Assembly (NCBI RefSeq): GCF_900696085.1
Contig: NZ_CAADFC020000016.1
Coordinates: 310,001 to 374,000, forward strand
Length of the DNA: 64,000 nt
Origin: Bradyrhizobium ivorense
GTDB taxonomy: Bacteria; Pseudomonadota; Alphaproteobacteria; Rhizobiales; Xanthobacteraceae
Direction of reading: 5' to 3'
Shown here: positions 1 to 8,682 of the stretch, in pieces
How the letters are laid out: every line of letters starts with the position of its first letter
Numbering within the stretch: the stretch's first letter is position 1
Translations under genes and position numbers: made by a program
Notes under the pieces: model-generated
The model's input: the letters and a program-made list of their open reading frames with translations, nothing else
The model's database searches: none
What the model was told of the DNA's origin: nothing

Positions 1-106
1 TCCCGCCGCCTACGGAGCGAACTATCGGCGCCTTCGCGAGCTGAAGAGCAAGTATGATCCCAAAAACTTCTTCCGCATGAATCAAAATATCAGGCCATCG
101 GTCTGA
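1..106 (+). CDS. FAD-linked oxidase, C-terminal end (BBE domain), partial
   Basis: The first bases encode the last 34 codons of a gene that begins outside the window, read from base 2 and ending at the TGA at 104-106. The peptide contains YGANYRRLRELKSKYDPKNF followed by FRMNQNI. This is the typical C-terminus of berberine-bridge-enzyme-like FAD oxidoreductases, where the YDPxNFFRxNQNI segment closes the protein. The substrate cannot be told from this fragment. Family assignment is by motif only. The downstream Crp-type regulator is on the opposite strand, so the two genes converge. Confidence 0.75.
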   Translation, partial: PAAYGANYRRLRELKSKYDPKNFFRMNQNIRPSV

Positions 107-206
107 TCGAGATCGCGGTGTCGTCGGCCAGCTCAATGCCGTTCTCGTCCCGCAGAACGCGGCCGCTCTCATGGAGGTCAAAGAAGGATTTTGGCACAGT
201 CAGTCC

Positions 207-935
207 CTAGGCCGCTGGACTGAGATGGAGATAATGCGGGTCGAACTGCCCGAGTTGCTCCAGCTTCGGCTGGTCGAGCAGCTGGAACGCGGAACGCTCG
301 ACCTCGATCAGCCCGTCGCGGCGAAGCTCCTGCAGCACCCTGTTGACGTGCACTGTCGACATCGCCAGGCAGTCCCCCAGCTCCGCCTGCGTGATCGGAA
401 GCCGGAACGCGCCGTTCGAGGCACGGCCGATCGCCTCGAGCCGCCGGCGCAGTTCGGAGAGCAGATGCGCCATGCGCGCGAGCCCGGTGCGGCGGCCGAC
501 ATTGACCATCCACTCCCTGAAGATGGCAGCGTCGATCAGCGTCTCCCGCCACAGCGCCGCCGCCACATTCGGGCGCACGCGGTTCACTTGCTTCAGAGCA
601 TCGTGCGGAACCAAACCCAGCGTGCACTGGGTCAGCGTGACGAGGTCGTGATCCATGATGCCGAGGTGGAGGCTTTGCAGGTCGGGAATCTCGCCCGGAA
701 TATGCAGCGACAGGATCTGCCTCTGTCCATCGAACGTCGTCTTGGCCCGGAATACGAAGCCCTCGATGACGAGACAGCACTGTGTCGGCCTTTCCCCGTC
801 CCTGACCACGGTTTCACGCGCCCCGAACGCGCGCCGCTCGATTGGCAATTTCTCGAGCGCTCCAACGTCTTCCGGATCCAGTCTGTTCGATACGGCGATC
901 TTTCTCAGCAGGGCATCCGCCAGATTGTTGGCCAT
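207..935 (-). CDS. Crp/Fnr-family transcriptional regulator
   Basis: A 242-residue protein with the normal length and order of the Crp/Fnr superfamily. An N-terminal cyclic-nucleotide-binding-type beta barrel occupies roughly residues 20-120, then a dimerisation helix, then a winged helix-turn-helix at about 182-212 (ITQAELGDCLAMSTVHVNRV followed by LQELRRDGLIEVE). The Fnr N-terminal iron-sulfur cysteine cluster is absent; cysteines occur only at scattered positions (53, 54, 104, 189). It is therefore unlikely to be an oxygen sensor of the Fnr type, and the ligand is unknown. Start chosen at the ATG preceded by a GGGAACGGGAC stretch. It converges on the oxidase end at 106 and has no obvious operon partner. 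Confidence 0.9.
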   Translation of the reverse strand: MANNLADALLRKIAVSNRLDPEDVGALEKLPIERRAFGARETVVRDGERPTQCCLVIEGFVFRAKTTFDGQRQILSLHIPGEIPDLQSLHLGIMDHDLVTLTQCTLGLVPHDALKQVNRVRPNVAAALWRETLIDAAIFREWMVNVGRRTGLARMAHLLSELRRRLEAIGRASNGAFRLPITQAELGDCLAMSTVHVNRVLQELRRDGLIEVERSAFQLLDQPKLEQLGQFDPHYLHLSPAA

Positions 936-1337
936 CGTCCCGTTCCCTGAAAATAGAGCCAGGAGAAAGCCGAATGAGCGGTCCTAGCCACGCGACGGCG
1001 GACGATCGACGCCGTCTGTCCACCAGTGCCCATGGTCACCGTCGGGCAATACACGAGACAAGTCCGCGAGTGGGCACGGCGTTCCTGAGCCGATATCGCA
1101 TTGAAAATGCGAGTCTTCTCGATGCAATCGTCCTCGCGAACCGGGTTATCCGGGAGAGGTTGAGGCAAGTTCTTGGTGTCCGCGCCGCACGATCGGGGAT
1201 GCTCACTGCTCGCTGCGGCGCCTGGCGCTGGCTGCGAATGTTCGCGCTGACCTCGAACCGCGCCAACGGTGAGGACGAACCGGCGAGCCGCCGGTTCGTC
1301 TCCCGACGCTGGATGCAGACTGTATGATCGAGACTGC
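936..1337. other. gene-less stretch upstream of the Crp-type regulator
   Basis: About 400 bases between the regulator start and the small secreted protein. Short open frames exist on both strands, but none has a recognisable domain, a good ribosome binding site or the codon pattern of the neighbours. It presumably holds the promoter of the regulator. No repeat or RNA structure stood out. Confidence 0.4.
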
Positions 1338-1616
1338 TTATCGATGCTGGCGGTCGGGGCTCACGACGCGACGGCCGTGCTGACGTCCACGCATTTCGGC
1401 ATGCGCCCTCCTCGTGGCTTCCGAGGGAGCCTGGGCATTCGCCCCTTCAGCCGGCGCCGGCTTCACCGCCAAGCCCTCGGTGAAGGGATCACGGTTCTGG
1501 TAGACCGAGCACTCCGCGCACTGCGCAAACGCGTCAGTCGCGGACACCATCGATATCAGAGATGCAATAGCAAGCGTGGCAAATGCTGCTATCAATCCTT
1601 CCTTGCGGTTTTCCAT
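1338..1616 (-). CDS. small secreted protein of unknown function
   Basis: A 92-residue protein starting MENRKEGLIAAFATLAIASL, with a clear signal peptide (positive N-terminus, hydrophobic core, probable cleavage after ATDAFA near residue 29). The mature part is about 60 residues, contains a CAEC pair soon after the cleavage site, and ends in a basic Arg/His-rich tail. The frame stays open upstream, but the start at 1616 is favoured by AAGGAGA about 7 bases before the ATG and because the signal peptide then sits at the N-terminus. The family was not recognised; a periplasmic location is inferred from the signal peptide alone. Confidence 0.6.
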   Translation of the reverse strand: MENRKEGLIAAFATLAIASLISMVSATDAFAQCAECSVYQNRDPFTEGLAVKPAPAEGANAQAPSEATRRAHAEMRGRQHGRRVVSPDRQHR

Positions 1617-1887
1617 CGTTGTTCTCCTTGGTTCAGCCCGCGCACTGCAAGTAGCGCTGCTTCGCGGAGGGATTAGTCCGCGTGGGATGGAGCTGGTATG
1701 CGTCGGGAGGACCGGTAGAATGGGCGTGCACGCGCGACAAACGCACCGGCAGGCGGCCGGCATGTCTGTACCGCCAGAACCTTTTCCGTTCCGATAGAAC
1801 TTGGAACGGAGCTCTGGATTCTTTGTCTTGACGCGCTTTCTTCGCGGGAACCGGCGTCCACTTCGCTGGAAAACGCTCCAACCAAGC

Positions 1888-2151
1888 TCAGCGGTAGTAG
1901 CCCTGCCGTGCGAAGTAGTATTGCGGGTTTACGTCGCAATAGGCGTCGGTGCCCGACGCGGTTGCCATGCACTGGCCGTAGGTTGCGAACTGGCAGTTGC
2001 CCGGATAGCCCCAGATGCGGCCTTGCAGGCAAAAGCGGTCATTTGCGGCGTACACGGGGCGCTCACGATGGTACCGCTGCCCGGCAGACGCGGTCGAGAC
2101 GGCCGTAACCGAGATGACGGCGGCCAGCAGGACGAGTAACGGGCGGTTCAT
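1888..2151 (-). CDS. DUF3551-type small secreted protein
   Basis: An 87-residue protein with an N-terminal signal peptide (cleavage probably after VSTASA, about residue 23). The mature region has the DUF3551 layout: CLQG, then GYPGNCQF, then TYGQCMATASGT, then CDVNPQYYF. The four regularly spaced cysteines suggest two disulfides in the periplasm. Such proteins are abundant in Bradyrhizobium and relatives and have no known function. Start supported by a GAGGATCC ribosome binding site. It is on the same strand as the secreted protein at 1338-1616 but separated by about 270 bases, so co-transcription is uncertain. Confidence 0.85.
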   Translation of the reverse strand: MNRPLLVLLAAVISVTAVSTASAGQRYHRERPVYAANDRFCLQGRIWGYPGNCQFATYGQCMATASGTDAYCDVNPQYYFARQGYYR

Positions 2152-2227
2152 GTTCGGATCCTCAAGATTCGGTTCTCGTCGTTGAGCTTACCAACAAACG
2201 CTCTGTCCCCTCCAGCCGTCCCCGGGT

Positions 2228-2713
2228 TCACATCTGCGACACTATAACCCGACGGGCAACTCGGCCCGAAAAACCTGTCAAGCCCTCGCGCTCAAAATAA
2301 TTCTGTTTACACGAACGGAAAATTATCCTATGATGCGCCCGTCTCATCCGATCGAGGGGCGCTTCGCGAGTCGTCACAAGTGTTGCGGTGAGATGCGGTG
2401 GCCGCTGCGGCGCACGAGACGAACGTGCCGAAGCGGACGGTGAAATCGTGCAGGCCTGACGCCCTCGTGGCAGGTGTCTCCTCACAAGACGCAAGCGTCT
2501 TCGCGAGTGACGGTGACAACAAAGCCCAGTCTCGCCGGGGTGAGCACGTATAAGCCGTAAAACCATTGCGCAGGGAATGCCGGAGTGTCTCCCGCTGAAC
2601 CTGTATGCTCGTGTGCGTTTTCTCTCTACCCTTTGCACACGAGACCGCGGGTGCAGCGCGCACCCGGCATTCCCTGCGCCCTCTGTTTTCAGAGAGGGCG
2701 GAACGAATGGCAA
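2228..2713. repeat. Bradyrhizobium-type long intergenic repeat with inverted arms
   Basis: This stretch looks like a dispersed intergenic repeat. Its minus-strand frame gives an Arg/His-rich translation (for example VRRHLPRGRQACTISPSASA) that resembles spurious 'hypothetical proteins' predicted many times per Bradyrhizobium genome; that likeness is from memory. Within it lies a perfect 16-bp inverted repeat, GCGCAGGGAATGCCGG at 2568-2583 and its complement at 2664-2679. A 7-bp hairpin (GCCCTCT/AGAGGGC) follows at 2678-2699. No ribosome binding site or domain supports a real gene here. Confidence 0.6.
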
Positions 2714-2765
2714 AGCTCGGGCAGATGATGTCGCGAGAACGAGAATGCACGCTCAAAGCCATCAC

Positions 2766-2922
2766 CGTCATCCCCGCGCAAAGGCTTCGCCTTTGTCGCT
2801 GGAGGTGCGAGCCTTGCAGCGCAATTGCGCTGCCGGGCGAGCCTCGAAGGATGAATCGGCCCCGCTGGTGGCCGTCGATCCTTCGAGGCTCGCCGAAGAG
2901 GCTCGCACCTCAGGATGACGGG
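2766..2922. repeat. palindromic intergenic repeat, family C copy 1
   Basis: A partly palindromic element bounded by CGTCATCC and GGATGACG, with inner arms GGTGCGAGCC and GGCTCGCACC and the core CTTCGAGG/CCTCGAAGG. Two relatives sit at 58228-58356 and 62951-63062 in this window, sharing CCTCGAAGG, GATTCATCCTTCGAGGCTCG and ACCTCAGGATGACGGG. All three are intergenic. Confidence 0.8.
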
Positions 2923-2943
2923 ACTAACGGTACGACTCGCGGC

Positions 2944-4455
2944 CTACACCCCATCCCTCGCCCGCAGCCGGCTGTGACGCCGGCCGTACACCGCATAGAT
3001 CGCGAGACCGACCGCCAGCCACACCGCGAGGCGGATCCAGGTGTCGAGCGGCAGGCCGAGCATCAGGAACAGCGAGGTCGCGGCCGCCGCCGGCGACACC
3101 AGCCAGATCGCCGGCGCGCGGAATGGGCGCGGCAGATCGGGATCGCGCAGCCGCAGCACCAGCGTCCCGATCGAGACCACCATGAAGGCGAACAGTGTGC
3201 CGATCGAGACGAGCTCGCCGACCAGCCCGATCGGCAACAGCCCGGCGAGCACGGCGGCGACGGTGCCGGAGAAAATCGTCGAGACATAGGGCGTCTGGAA
3301 ACGCGGATGGATTCTGGCGGCCACTTGCGGCAGCAAGCCGTCATGCGCCATGGCGCGGAAGATCCGCGGCTGCGCCAGCAGCATGATCAGGATCACCGAG
3401 GTCAGCCCGAACAGGATGCCGAGCTTGATGAAGGGGCCGAGCCAGCCGATGCCGATGGCGTCGATGCCGACCGCGATCGGATCCGGCACGCTGAGCCGGT
3501 CATAGGGCACGATGCCGGTCAGCACGAATCCGACCGCGACATAGAGCGCGGCGCAGATCACCAGCGAGCCCAGAATCCCGATCGGCATGTCGCGCTCGGG
3601 CCGCTTCGCCTCCTGCGCGGCGGTCGAGATCGCGTCGAAGCCGATATAGGCGAAGAACACCACCGCGGCGCCTCGGACCACGCCGGACCAGCCATAGACG
3701 CCGGTGCCGGCATTCGGCGGGATCAGCAGGCCGTCGGGATTGCTCGGCGTCACCCAGTTCGCCAGCGTCACCGAGGAGGCGGCGGCGGCGAGAAACAGCG
3801 CGATCACGACGAGCTTGACCGCGACGACGAAGCTCGTGAAGCGCGCGGACTCGCGGATGCCGATCACCAAGAGCGTGGTGATGCAGACGATGACGGCCAT
3901 CGCCGGGATGTTGATGACCGCGCCGGTCGACGACCACGCGCCGGTGTTGGCGTCGTAGGCCAGCGGCGCCGAGGTGAATTGCGACGGCAAATTGAGGCCG
4001 AAATCGCGCATGAAACTGACGAAGTAACCGGACCAGCCGACCGAGACCGCGATTGCGCCGACCGCGTATTCGAGGATCAGGTCCCAGCCGATGATCCAGG
4101 CGATCAATTCGCCCAGCGTCGCATAGGCGTAGGTATAGGCGCTGCCGCAGATCGGCACCGTCGAAGACATCTCGGCGTAGCACAGCCCGGCCAATGCGCA
4201 GGCGACGGCGCCGAGCATGAAGGAGAGCGTGACCGCGGGACCGGCGTTGGCCGCGGCGGCGTGCCCGGTCAGCACGAAAATGCCGGCGCCGATGATGCCG
4301 CCGATGCCGAGCGTCACCAGTTGCAGCGCCGACAGCGAGCGCCTGAACAGCGGCGTCGCCGCGTCGCCTTCGGCGCGCGCCGCCTCCCGCAGCAGGTCGG
4401 CGGTCGACTTGCGCTCCCAGAAATTGGCCAAGGACCCTGTCGAGGCGTCGGTCAC
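2944..4455 (-). CDS. APC-family amino acid permease
   Basis: A 503-residue inner-membrane protein with about twelve hydrophobic segments, of the APC superfamily cationic/neutral amino-acid transporter type. The first membrane helix carries the family motif LGIGGIIGAGIFVLTGHAAA, the glycine-rich substrate site, and the ALAGLCYAEMSSTVP segment follows. A proton- or gradient-driven uptake role is family knowledge; the substrate is not determinable. Start: the frame is open 21 codons further upstream to an ATG, but the GTG at 4455 has GGAGGG just before it and gives the usual N-terminus (VTDASTGSLANFWERK), so it is preferred. No operon partner is evident. Confidence 0.88.
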   Translation of the reverse strand: MTDASTGSLANFWERKSTADLLREAARAEGDAATPLFRRSLSALQLVTLGIGGIIGAGIFVLTGHAAAANAGPAVTLSFMLGAVACALAGLCYAEMSSTVPICGSAYTYAYATLGELIAWIIGWDLILEYAVGAIAVSVGWSGYFVSFMRDFGLNLPSQFTSAPLAYDANTGAWSSTGAVINIPAMAVIVCITTLLVIGIRESARFTSFVVAVKLVVIALFLAAAASSVTLANWVTPSNPDGLLIPPNAGTGVYGWSGVVRGAAVVFFAYIGFDAISTAAQEAKRPERDMPIGILGSLVICAALYVAVGFVLTGIVPYDRLSVPDPIAVGIDAIGIGWLGPFIKLGILFGLTSVILIMLLAQPRIFRAMAHDGLLPQVAARIHPRFQTPYVSTIFSGTVAAVLAGLLPIGLVGELVSIGTLFAFMVVSIGTLVLRLRDPDLPRPFRAPAIWLVSPAAAATSLFLMLGLPLDTWIRLAVWLAVGLAIYAVYGRRHSRLRARDGV

Positions 4456-4582
4456 GGAGTTGCCCTCCGCCGCAGGCCCGGCGGGCCAGATGCGGCGAGC
4501 AACTATAACGCGCAACACGCTCGAGCGTTCAGGCGCCCGGCAAAAGCCGCTGCGCGGACGCCGTTATCCACCGGCAATAGCG

Positions 4583-4885
4583 TTACTGACAGGCGTGGCG
4601 GCGGCCGTCGCGGCCGAGGAAGGTGCCCGACGCCGGATCGAACGAACGGTAGCGGGCGCAGGCGGACGGAGCCGCCGGCGGCACGGCGTTATAGGCGTCG
4701 GCTGGAATGCCGCGCTGCCCGGCTTGGCGGGCCTCGCCCCACGGCGTCAGCCTGCCGCCGTCGATCGCGCTGCGTCCCGGATTCTGCGCGTCAAACAGCG
4801 CCGGCTCCGAGAGCTGGGCCATGGCAGGAGCAAACGTCATTCCCACGAGCAGCGCAGCTGCTGCAACAGCCTTGAAGCCGGCCAT
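4583..4885 (-). CDS. small secreted protein with BA14K-like C-terminus
   Basis: A 100-residue protein starting MAGFKAVAAAALLVGMTFAP with a signal peptide cleaved probably after PAMA (residue 27). The C-terminal segment CARYRSFDPASGTFLGRDGR followed by RHAC matches the motif that ends BA14K-family proteins (C..RYRSYDP.SGTYLGYDG.RHPC). BA14K proteins were described as immunoreactive or lectin-like in Brucella; here the function is unknown. GGAGATATCAT before the ATG supports the start. The upstream in-frame extension lacks coding character and is rejected. The gene lies alone between the permease and the cytochrome. Confidence 0.75.
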   Translation of the reverse strand: MAGFKAVAAAALLVGMTFAPAMAQLSEPALFDAQNPGRSAIDGGRLTPWGEARQAGQRGIPADAYNAVPPAAPSACARYRSFDPASGTFLGRDGRRHACQ

Positions 4886-5051
4886 ATGATATCTCCGATC
4901 GATCAATTGAAAATTGCCCGGGGACAGCGGCGTCGCCCTGTGTCCCCCGCTGATGTGGGGAGGACACCACGCGGACGCAGCGGCGGAGCCGGTCACAATG
5001 CTGCGAGGCGGCAGGCCGCCCGGCAGGACGGCGCACCCGTCCGGCGTCGCT

Positions 5052-5597
5052 TCAATGGTTATGCACGTCGGGCCGCGGGTCGGCGACGAAGCCGTCGCGG
5101 TTCGGCATTTTGATCGCGCCGAGCGACCTCGCATCGAGCACGGCATTATCAGGCACGATGCCGTTGAGGCTGAGCAGATAGGCCGATACCGCGTAGACAT
5201 CCTCGTTGCTCAGCGACTGCGGCGCATTCTGCGGCATCGCGCGCCTGACATAGTCGAACAAGGTCGAGGCGTAGGGCCAGTAGCTGCCGATGGTGCGGAT
5301 CGGCTTCGGGCTCGCGAGCGTGCCCTGTCCGCCGACCAGACGGTCGCCCACGCCGCCCTGCCCGCTGTCGCCATGGCACGATGCGCATTGCTCGCCGAAC
5401 ACGATGCGGCCGCGTGCGACGCTGCCGCTGCCCGGCGGCAGATTAGCGCCGTCGCGGCCGATATCGATGTCCCAGCCGGCGATCTCCGCCGGCGTCGCCG
5501 CGCGCCCGATCCCGTAGCGCTCCGCGGCCTGCGTAGCAGCGCCGGGAATGACAATCGCGGCGGCGAGCAGCGCGACACCGAAGTTACGCCTGCGCAT
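5052..5597 (-). CDS. cytochrome c subunit paired with sulfite dehydrogenase (SorB-like)
   Basis: A 181-residue exported cytochrome. A signal peptide covers about residues 1-25, the single haem site is CASCH at 71-75, and a probable axial methionine is in RAMPQN near residue 121. Its start overlaps the end of the molybdoenzyme gene by 14 bases, implying translational coupling, so it is most likely the electron acceptor of that enzyme in the periplasm. One haem and the small size fit SorB-type partners better than the larger diheme SoxD. The physiological acceptor beyond it is unknown. Confidence 0.85.
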   Translation of the reverse strand: MRRRNFGVALLAAAIVIPGAATQAAERYGIGRAATPAEIAGWDIDIGRDGANLPPGSGSVARGRIVFGEQCASCHGDSGQGGVGDRLVGGQGTLASPKPIRTIGSYWPYASTLFDYVRRAMPQNAPQSLSNEDVYAVSAYLLSLNGIVPDNAVLDARSLGAIKMPNRDGFVADPRPDVHNH

Positions 5598-6861
5598 TGC
5601 TCACCTCGCCACTGGCATCGATCCGCCACGGCCAGATCGCGTTGTTATGATAGAACGAGTTGAGCCCGCGCACCGCCACCAGCTCGGCCAATGTCGGCTG
5701 CACGTAGCCGGTCTCGTCGATGGCGCGGCTCTGGATCACCGCTTGCGTGCCGTCCCAATGCCAGGGATAGCGGAAGCGGGTCAGCGCCCGCGTCAGGACC
5801 GGCTCCTGCAGCTCGGCGTCGCGCCAGCTGTTGCCGCCATCGACCGAGACCTCGACGCGCTTGATCGTGCCGTGGCCGCTCCAGGCCAGCCCGCTGATCT
5901 CGCAAAACCCCTTCGTGGTCAGCCGCTGCCCGCCCGAGGGCCGCGTGATGATCGACTTCGCCTCCATGTAGAACGAGAATTCGCGCGCCGTGCCGTCCGG
6001 CAGCGGGTCGGTGTATTTCGAGGTCTCCTCGCGCGAATAGGCCGGCTCGGCCACCACCTTCAGCCGGCGCAGCCATTTCACGTTCATGTTGCCCTCGAAG
6101 CCGGGCAGCAGCAGGCGCAGCGGATAACCTTGCTGCGGCCGCAGCCGCTCGCCGTTCTGGCTGTAGACCAACATGGCGTCGTCGAGACATTTTTCGATCG
6201 GGATCGAGCGCGTCAGCGCCGCCGCGTCGGCGCCCTCGGCGACGATCCATTTGGCGCCGGCCCGCAGGCCGGCCTCGTCGAGCACCGTTTTCAGCGGCAC
6301 GCCGGTCCATTCGGCGCAACTGACGAGGCCGACGAGATCGGAGGCCGTTTTGCCGTAGGGCTTGGTGTAGACCGGATTGCCCGAGCACTCGATGAAGTGA
6401 ATCCGCGATTGCGACGGGAAGCGGCGGATGTCCTCCATCGTGAACAGCAGCGGACGGTCGACCATGCCGTGCAGCATCAGCCGGTGCTCGGCCGGATCGA
6501 TCGTCGGGACGCCGCCATGGTGGCGCTCGTAGAACAGGCCGTTCGGCGTGATGATGCCGTCGAGCTCCTGCAGCGGCGTGCGGCCCGACGCCGAGATGTA
6601 CTGCTGCAGAGTCTTGGAGATGTTCTTGACCACGCCCCGCTCATGCACCGACGGCGCGCCATAGGGCTGGCTGCCCATCGGATCGCCCGGCGCCTTCATC
6701 CATTCCGGCACGTTGGGTGGAAGATTGTTGTTGGGCTCAGCGAGTGCATTTGTGCCAGCGAGACCTGCCAACGCAGAACCGCTTGCCAACGCCGCACTGG
6801 TCTGAAGAAAATGCCTGCGAGACGCCTCTCGCACGCGCTTGCCCCTCGTCCGTTCGCTCAT
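5584..6861 (-). CDS. soxC: sulfite dehydrogenase, SoxC-like molybdopterin protein
   Basis: A 425-residue sulfite-oxidase-family enzyme. It starts with a twin-arginine signal (SRRHFLQ near residues 14-20, then a hydrophobic stretch ending near ALA), so it is exported folded with its cofactor. The Mo-binding region contains FIECSGNP and the probable cysteine ligand to Mo at residue 182 in LVSCAEWTGVPL. The C-terminal half has the dimerisation domain with VEVSVDGGNSWRDAEL. Predicted reaction: sulfite to sulfate, or a related sulfur oxidation, with electrons passed to the overlapping cytochrome gene. No other sox genes occur nearby, so a stand-alone sulfite detoxification role is inferred. The soxC symbol is by resemblance. 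Confidence 0.88.
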   Translation of the reverse strand: MSERTRGKRVREASRRHFLQTSAALASGSALAGLAGTNALAEPNNNLPPNVPEWMKAPGDPMGSQPYGAPSVHERGVVKNISKTLQQYISASGRTPLQELDGIITPNGLFYERHHGGVPTIDPAEHRLMLHGMVDRPLLFTMEDIRRFPSQSRIHFIECSGNPVYTKPYGKTASDLVGLVSCAEWTGVPLKTVLDEAGLRAGAKWIVAEGADAAALTRSIPIEKCLDDAMLVYSQNGERLRPQQGYPLRLLLPGFEGNMNVKWLRRLKVVAEPAYSREETSKYTDPLPDGTAREFSFYMEAKSIITRPSGGQRLTTKGFCEISGLAWSGHGTIKRVEVSVDGGNSWRDAELQEPVLTRALTRFRYPWHWDGTQAVIQSRAIDETGYVQPTLAELVAVRGLNSFYHNNAIWPWRIDASGEVSNAQA

Positions 6862-7008
6862 CGACGCTTTCCCCTGACGTTGCAGGTCGAGCCTAGCACC
6901 AAATGCCCGAGGCCGAGCAATGATCAGGTATGCAGCGTCCGATCAACTGCCCGCGACGACCGGCAATGCCGCGAGCGAGGACCGCGTCGCCTGCGTACCC
7001 GCGGACAC

Positions 7009-7482
7009 TCACATGCGTTCGCCGGGCAACCGGCTGGCTTGCTTCACCCAGCTGGTGAACTGGGCTTCGTCGAATTGGTCGTGCTCATGAATATCGAGAT
7101 AGCGCGTATGCTGTTGCTTCGACGCGCCCGGCGGGACCGGACGCAGCGACGCACCGCGGAAGAACACCACCTTGACGTATCTGGTGAAGACATGGATGCC
7201 GAGGAACCAGCCTTGGCCTTCAACACCGTAGAGCGGCGAGTTCCACTTCACCGCCTTGTGCACGCCGGGAACGACGCGCGCGATCAGCGCATCGAGGTTG
7301 CGCCCGACGTCGCGCTTCCAGCCCGGCATTGCCGCGATATAGGCTTGCACAGGGGCGTCGCCGTAACCCTTCGCGATCTGCGGATTGCCGCCCGCAAGCA
7401 GCCGCGGCTTTACAGCGCCACGCTTGGTCGCGGCGGCCTTCGTTGCGCGCTTCGCCGATGTCCTGGGAGTCTTGCCGGCCAT
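7009..7482 (-). CDS. DUF1801 domain protein
   Basis: A 157-residue protein with a basic, Ala/Lys/Thr-rich N-terminal tail (MAGKTPRTSAKRATKAAATK) followed by a DUF1801 (YdhG-like) domain. The conserved segments are PGWKRDVGRNLDALIARVVP, VKWNSPLYGV and GWFLGIHVFTRYVKVVFFRG. The biochemical function of the family is unknown; the basic tail could bind nucleic acid, which is inference. Start at 7482 is preferred over an upstream ATG 21 codons earlier because a GGAA-type site precedes it and the domain length fits. No functional link to neighbours is visible. Confidence 0.8.
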   Translation of the reverse strand: MAGKTPRTSAKRATKAAATKRGAVKPRLLAGGNPQIAKGYGDAPVQAYIAAMPGWKRDVGRNLDALIARVVPGVHKAVKWNSPLYGVEGQGWFLGIHVFTRYVKVVFFRGASLRPVPPGASKQQHTRYLDIHEHDQFDEAQFTSWVKQASRLPGERM

Positions 7483-7638
7483 ATGCCTGTTCCACTCGGT
7501 TCGCGCTGTGCAGCGTCGCCCCTCGACCCGGATCATATCGGGCATGCGATGACGTTGTCGTCATCGATCGCGCCGGTGCGCGGCGGCGGATCGACGCGCG
7601 CGACGCGGTGGACCACAGTGCCCGATCGGCGCGGACGC

Positions 7639-8595
7639 CTATCCCGTCACCGGCGGCGTGCCATGGGTGTGGAACGATTCGATCGTCTTCAGGCCCCAGG
7701 CCTGTCCCCGCTTGCGCTCCTCCTCGGTCCACACGATCGGCTTCCAGTCCGGCGCGAGGATCAGGCGGGCACCGGCATTGGCGACTTCGACGCGGTTGCC
7801 GCCGGGCTCGTAGACATAGAGGAAGAAGGTCTGCTGGATCGCGTGCTTGTGCGGGCCGGTCTCGATATGCACGCCGTGCTCGAGGAAGATGTCGGCGGCG
7901 CGCAAAATCTCCTCGCGGCTGTCGAGCGCGTAGGTGACGTGATGGAAGCGGCCGGCCTTGCCGTAATGATCGCGGGTGTAGGCGAAGTCGTAGCTTTTGT
8001 TCGACATCGTCATCCACATCGCAGCCTCGGTGCCGTCGTTGAGCACGATCTGCTCGGTGGTGCGGCATCCGAGATAATTTTCGAAGAACAGGCGATTGGC
8101 CTTGATGTCGACCGCGAGGCAGTTGAGGTGATCGAGCCTGCGGACATTGACGCCGCGCGCCGGAAAGCGCTGCGCCTGATTCTTCAATGCCGGCTTCAGT
8201 TCGGCGGGTGCCTGGTACCACTCGGTCTCGTAATAGAGCTCGATGACATGGCCGTCGGGATCGCGGCAGCGGAAGGCCGGCCCCTGCCCCATGTCGCCGT
8301 CGACCCAGCCGATCTCGAAGCCCGAGCCCTTCAGTGCCGCGACGCGGCGCTCCAGCGCTTGCGGGCTGCGGGCGCGCAGCGCCATGTGCTCCATGCCCGA
8401 GGTGTTCGACGCCGTCAGCTTGAGCGAATAGCGCTCATAGTCGTCCCAGCCGCGCAGATAGACCGACTCCCCCTTGCGGCCGCTGACGGTCATGCCCAAG
8501 ACGTCGACGAAGAACGCCAGGCTCTCGTCCGGCTTCGGCGTCAACAGCTCCATGTGCCCGAGATGAGCGAGATCGAAGATCGGTTCGGGCTGCAT
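7639..8595 (-). CDS. extradiol ring-cleavage dioxygenase (catechol 2,3-dioxygenase type)
   Basis: A 318-residue two-domain vicinal-oxygen-chelate enzyme. The N-terminal domain (about 8-125) lacks the full metal set, as in type I extradiol dioxygenases. The C-terminal domain (about 150-290) has the expected Fe ligands: His156 in RLDHLNCL, a histidine in GRFHHVTYAL (218/219) and Glu270 in GGNRVEV. Predicted reaction: meta cleavage of a catechol or dihydroxybiphenyl-type ring using oxygen. No ring-hydroxylating or hydrolase genes lie beside it, so the substrate is open. Start at 8595 is supported by AAGGAG; an extension to 8649 is possible but lacks a binding site. An 18-bp palindrome lies about 70 bases upstream. 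Confidence 0.88.
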   Translation of the reverse strand: MQPEPIFDLAHLGHMELLTPKPDESLAFFVDVLGMTVSGRKGESVYLRGWDDYERYSLKLTASNTSGMEHMALRARSPQALERRVAALKGSGFEIGWVDGDMGQGPAFRCRDPDGHVIELYYETEWYQAPAELKPALKNQAQRFPARGVNVRRLDHLNCLAVDIKANRLFFENYLGCRTTEQIVLNDGTEAAMWMTMSNKSYDFAYTRDHYGKAGRFHHVTYALDSREEILRAADIFLEHGVHIETGPHKHAIQQTFFLYVYEPGGNRVEVANAGARLILAPDWKPIVWTEEERKRGQAWGLKTIESFHTHGTPPVTG

Positions 8596-8664
8596 GAGAC
8601 GGTCTCCTTCGCGGACGCCGGCTCGACCTCGCATCATCCATGCGCGCAAGCGGCGGCAGATCGA

Positions 8665-8682
8665 TTTGTACTACTGTACAAA
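8665..8682. promoter_or_regulatory. candidate operator, 18-bp perfect palindrome
   Basis: TTTGTAC-TACT-GTACAAA, 7-bp arms with a 4-bp spacer, located about 70 bases upstream of the extradiol dioxygenase start. AT-rich symmetric sites of this size are typical operators for dimeric repressors such as GntR or MarR proteins. No such regulator is next to it, so the cognate protein would have to be encoded elsewhere. Confidence 0.5.

Noticed and set aside
2228..2713. A 161-codon 'hypothetical protein' on the minus strand
   Set aside because: The region carries inverted repeats and resembles a dispersed intergenic repeat; there is no binding site or plausible protein composition.
2605..4875. Plus-strand open frame of about 756 codons over the permease
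   Set aside because: Low-complexity Arg/Asp/His/Gln-rich translation antisense to a clear membrane transporter; no domain and no ribosome binding site.
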